A stretch of 64,000 nucleotides of DNA. Source: CAYXFD01 sp964464175 (GTDB lineage Bacteria; Cloacimonadota; Cloacimonadia; Cloacimonadales; JAJBBL01). Below the pieces are notes generated by a model that was not told the DNA's origin, did no database searches, and was given only the letters and a program-made list of their open reading frames with translations. Both the position numbers and the translations under genes were made by a program. The stretch spans positions 40,242-104,241 of the forward strand of contig CAYXFD010000008.1 in assembly GCA_964464175.1 (NCBI GenBank). Direction: 5' to 3'. Below are positions 61,701-64,000 of the stretch, one piece after another (the stretch's first letter is position 1; each line of letters opens with the position of its first letter).

Positions 61701-64000
61701 GGTACTGAAGCAGTTGGAGACGGAAGAATCGTTAACTAAACTACCTACTAAACTTCCAACATAATCCTTGCCGGTAATTTCACTATTGAATAAGCCGACA
61801 TTGGTTATCGTTGAGTTATCAGCATATCCAAACAGACCAATGTGATCAGAGGAAGGACGATCGATAACCAGCCATTCAATCGAGTAATTCTGGCCATCAA
61901 AAGTACCGGTGAAAGGAGTGACGGGATTACCTATTGGTAACCAGCCCTCTCCCTCAAACCAGTGTTTTGTGGCGGAAGCGTCTATATCAGCTACTTGTAT
62001 ATAGTGATAGAGCCATCGATCAGAATCCTCAGCAATCCAATAAAGATGATTCAGGTTTTCGACGTGATAAGGATCTAATTCAGAGCCATCACCCCAAACA
62101 GGAGCTGAAGTTACAGGTGGGTCTTGTTGGAAGCGAGCAGTTATTGCTTTATTGCCATCCATCAAGATATCGGTACTGATATCATAGATTTCCAGCGCAT
62201 CATTAATTATCCATTTTTCAAACTCCCAGCCCGGATAAGGGAAGGCCTCGATATTGACAGAAGTGCCGGCTAAGTAGATATGTTCACCTTCTACCGGAGA
62301 TGTAATACCACTTCCCTGGATAGTAATTATTAAGGAGAACTCAGCAATTGTTGTGAAAGACCAGATCGGACAATCTTCTTCAGGATAATAATAGTCACTT
62401 TCCCGGATAATATTCTTCACTCCCGGTTCCATCAATAATTTCCTTTCTCCATTTTCACCCTGTATATAAGGAATGACCTGCCAATGATAAGCAGTATCAT
62501 AATCTAAATTTTCGACGACAAAGACAGTATTATTACCTAAATCATTCATCTCGGGTTGTGCTTCTCCGGCAAGCCAATAACTAAATAGATATCCGTCGGG
62601 ATTAGCGCCAGATGTAACCGGTTCCCATTCAAAAGTGAAATTTATTGGAATATCACTACCATTATCAGGCGGATAGATAAATGCTGCCGGCTTTGGTAAA
62701 AGGATAAAGTGTGGGGCAGCAGTCACGTTTTCAGTCATGGTAACATCAGTTTCAGCATCGAAGATCTCCACGCCGTTAACAACCCACTTAACGAAAGCCC
62801 AATCGGGATCGGGTTCGGCAAGGAGAGTAACGACAGTTCCGTCTTCCAGGATATCAACATAAGGTGTTACTATATCAATACCATCAACTTTTACCGCACC
62901 ATTTCCTACGGGTTCATTGACCGTGAGAGTAAAGAGTTCTATGAAATGGGGAGTAGCTGTTACGTTTTCTGTCATTGTAACATCTGTTTCAGCATTGAAG
63001 ATATCCACACCGTTAACAACCCACTTGACGAAAGCCCAGTCAGGTTCCGGTTCAGCAAGGAGAGTAACAATCGTTCCGTCTTCCAGTATATCGACATAAG
63101 GTGTTACTACCTCTACACCATCAACTTTAACCGCACCGTCTCCTACCGGATCATTGACCGTTAGCGTAAAGAGTTCTATTAAATGGGGAGTAGCTGTTAC
63201 GTTTTCTGTCATGGTAACATCGATTTCAGCATCGAAGATATCCACGCCGTTAACAACCCACTTAACGAAAGCCCAATCGGGTTCTGGTTCAGCAAGGAGA
63301 GTAACAATCGTTCCGTCTTCCAGTATATCGACATAAGGTGTTACTACCTCTACACCATCAACTTTAACCGCACCCTCTCCTACCGGCTCATTGACTGTAA
63401 GAGTAAACAATTCAATAAAATGAGGTGCAGCTGTTACGTTTTCTGTCATTGTAACATCTGTTTCGGCATCAAAGATCTCCACGCCGTTAACAACCCACTT
63501 GACGAAAGCCCAGTCAGGTTCCGGTTCGGCAAGGAGAGTAACGATAGTTCCGTCTTCCAGTATATCGACATAAGGAGTAACTACCTCTACGTCATCGACT
63601 TTAACCGCACCGTCTCCGACAGGGTCGTTGACTGTAAGAGTAAAGAGTTCTATGAAATGGGGAGTGGCTGTCACGTTTTCTGTCATGGTAACATCGGTTT
63701 CGGCATCAAAGATCTCCACGCCGTTAACAACCCACTTAACGAAAGCCCAATCGGGTTCTGGTTCAGCAAGGAGAGTAACGACAGTTCCGTCTTCCAGTAT
63801 ATCAACATAAGGTGTTACTATATCAATACCATCGACTTTAACCGCACCCTCTCCTACCGGATCATTGACCGTAAGAGTAAAGAGTTCTATGAAATGGGGG
63901 GTAGCTGTTACGTTTTCTGTCATGGTAACATCAGTTTCGGCATCGAAGATCTCCACACCGTTAACAACCCACTTGACGAAAGCCCAGTCAGGGTCCGGTT
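58749..64000 (-). CDS. Giant secreted repeat protein with FlgD/type-IX-like sorting domain (5' end beyond window)
   Basis: At least 1749 residues are visible and the frame is open through the window edge. The Met at 63956 replaces a Val seen in the sister repeats, so it is not the true start. Order from the visible N-side: five full 79-residue repeats plus a partial one (LFTLTVNDPVGEGAVKVDG... WAFVKWVVNGVEIF, divergent InlB-B-like); an Fn3-like part (FTFEWEPV, AYHWQVIPY); another B-repeat-like unit; GLUG repeats (DYVGSLVGSL, DFVGGLLGEN, QYVGGLIGNN); a right-handed beta-helix-like region; and the C-terminal sorting domain (LTNYPNPFNPETRIRYSI, VFNIKGQLVKTLV, SGIYLYRM). It is probably a surface adhesin or binding protein. 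Confidence 0.9.
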   Translation of the reverse strand, partial: PDPDWAFVKWVVNGVEIFDAETDVTMTENVTATPHFIELFTLTVNDPVGEGAVKVDGIDIVTPYVDILEDGTVVTLLAEPEPDWAFVKWVVNGVEIFDAETDVTMTENVTATPHFIELFTLTVNDPVGDGAVKVDDVEVVTPYVDILEDGTIVTLLAEPEPDWAFVKWVVNGVEIFDAETDVTMTENVTAAPHFIELFTLTVNEPVGEGAVKVDGVEVVTPYVDILEDGTIVTLLAEPEPDWAFVKWVVNGVDIFDAEIDVTMTENVTATPHLIELFTLTVNDPVGDGAVKVDGVEVVTPYVDILEDGTIVTLLAEPEPDWAFVKWVVNGVDIFNAETDVTMTENVTATPHFIELFTLTVNEPVGNGAVKVDGIDIVTPYVDILEDGTVVTLLAEPDPDWAFVKWVVNGVEIFDAETDVTMTENVTAAPHFILLPKPAAFIYPPDNGSDIPINFTFEWEPVTSGANPDGYLFSYWLAGEAQPEMNDLGNNTVFVVENLDYDTAYHWQVIPYIQGENGERKLLMEPGVKNIIRESDYYYPEEDCPIWSFTTIAEFSLIITIQGSGITSPVEGEHIYLAGTSVNIEAFPYPGWEFEKWIINDALEIYDISTDILMDGNKAITARFQQDPPVTSAPVWGDGSELDPYHVENLNHLYWIAEDSDRWLYHYIQVADIDASATKHWFEGEGWLPIGNPVTPFTGTFDGQNYSIEWLVIDRPSSDHIGLFGYADNSTITNVGLFNSEITGKDYVGSLVGSLVNDSSVSNCFSTGIVTGNDFVGGLLGENNLSVIDNSYSRCEVTGNQYVGGLIGNNHQGSVIHCYSIGFVQGIDQAGGLVGVKTIGGLYTDTNNYWNTETSEIDLSAMGEGRTTNEMTHPHSANTYLDWDFVNLWISEADANNGYPYLFWQDIEGTVVPGGDITELYWTLDNSPYYITEQIMVNADAILYIEEGVEVVFYPGTSLTVWGGLEAQGVLFNSAGTHGSWNGLRFTGNSYGIMIDNCTIINAIPAIVAEDAEGFVTNSLISKNENVFSNQDIAVLIHNYCDIDFSGLQIENYHVGIRYLVDDEEPSRLTTSFSELVIKNRISPLHSDEPVGIHLIEAPVTLLDNIIIYIIGHLSSRVSGNAVVLNGVDDLTIINNTVWGYETGLYARNSSGIMYSNNIIWVENGEIDGLLNPIDIDFENNITVSNCLISYFAGRQNNDTYPGSNNLNVDPKFVDPWNGDFHLRYRSPIKGINIGALGFVFEHLANSYHSFPLRNGWNLIGIPALIYGDNTPATPHEIFSDYLDPFFVHPYYTSIVQMNQIPDATINDQGNYALNFDGAYHAPSNIFPMMGYWVRNYGDPTTVEVYGLIDTDDYLISLPGQGNTSNGWYLLANPYDKPISWGNGIDWENDGEASFVYVHRYNPVYNGYQYLPIEGDAQIAPWEGFFVKSNQPDSEIRFSYPDSFDRDNSAMINNSVTRNSMKRRSHDNSDTSDNNTEWLITLSANHQSNTDVTVVSARANASEDLDGYDVPKLPRAPFVMTNSLIFGIDNRDWNDAPGLYTRDTRSLANDNWSWDILLDVSGLKQGVEIDDYLVTIVLDEMINVPDGYQFSLTNQLTGEIVDPTRDEMIIDLYELLVPQLTSSTRGSERSRDNQDLHIYLQLNISSTNLESEENLSTPVPVIALTNYPNPFNPETRIRYSIGKDTFVKVEVFNIKGQLVKTLVNEFTAAGNHSVTWNGTDDNNNRTSSGIYLYRMTAGKEMITSKMLMIK
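62700..64000 (-). repeat. 237-bp tandem repeats in the giant gene
   Basis: Near-identical units recur every 237 bases. For example, the TTCTATGAAATGGG-like block is at 62937, 63174, 63411, 63648 and 63885. At least five complete copies and one truncated copy are present, and the array continues past the window. Each encodes 79 residues. The copies differ at scattered positions that favour conservative changes (IDIV/VEVV, N-D-P/N-E-P), so the repeats have diverged under selection or exchange. Confidence 0.95.

Noticed and set aside
63956..63958. Met codon taken as start of the giant protein
   Set aside because: The sister repeats have Val at this place and the repeat reading continues upstream to the window edge, so this is an internal residue.
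62700..64000. CRISPR-like array
   Set aside because: The repeats are 237 bases with no spacers of foreign type, are in frame, and encode 79-residue protein units. No cas genes are near.

Overview
The window looks like a chromosome segment from an anaerobic, amino-acid-fermenting diderm bacterium of the FCB superphylum, most plausibly Candidatus Cloacimonadota (WWE1). This placement is inferred from gene content, not from a search. The supporting signs are lipid A genes with an LpxC-FabZ fusion, secreted proteins ending in FlgD/type-IX-like C-terminal domains, the lysine fermentation enzymes Kdd and KamA with KamB/KamC-like reactivase proteins, a 2[4Fe-4S] ferredoxin, and promoters that pair TTGACA with a Bacteroidota-like TAnnTTTG-type element. 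Both strands are densely coded and Shine-Dalgarno sites are often strong.

Layout. 0-3.1 kb (minus): TPR lipoprotein, metallo-hydrolase and a WecA/TagO-like transferase. 3.5-7.2 kb (plus): secreted protein, obg, dprA. 7.3-13.1 kb (minus): dinB, HU, a metallo-hydrolase, then the classic jag-yidC-yidD-rnpA-rpmH block, including a 44-codon rpmH. 13.2-17.4 kb: AT-rich accessory island with an adenine methyltransferase carrying a RadC-like N-terminal domain, the two ends of a broken AlwI-like endonuclease gene, a 1.7-kb IS1634-like element between those ends, and a perfect 70-bp palindrome. 17.4-22.8 kb (plus): lysine fermentation genes kdd-kamA-kamB-kamC. 23.0-28.1 kb (plus): an MCE/Mla lipid-transport operon that includes a putative outer-membrane barrel. 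28.3-32.0 kb: YugP-like peptidase, Mut7-C protein, ferredoxin, tatD, ftsY, rpsT.

32.3-37.7 kb (plus): cmk-plsC-ispH-rpsA, with an S1 protein carrying very long acidic tails, then aroK. 37.9-49.5 kb (minus): recD2, a secreted beta-propeller protein, a CAU tRNA, rpoD-dnaG, mutS2, cvpA and rpsU. This is a rearranged macromolecular-synthesis cluster. 49.8-53.6 kb (plus): ompH/skp-lpxD-lpxC/fabZ-lpxA for lipid A and outer-membrane biogenesis. 53.8-56.4 kb (plus): a CoA-disulfide-reductase/rhodanese protein and a VOC-nitroreductase fusion. 56.5-64 kb (minus): a lipoprotein, an M23 peptidase, a non-coding hairpin element, and the 3' part of a giant secreted repeat protein whose 237-bp repeats run off the window.

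Most of the window is core housekeeping. The parts most worth a second look are the 13.2-17.4 kb island, the palindrome before the lysine operon, the barrel gene inside the MCE operon, the acidic S1 protein, and the shared promoter architecture.
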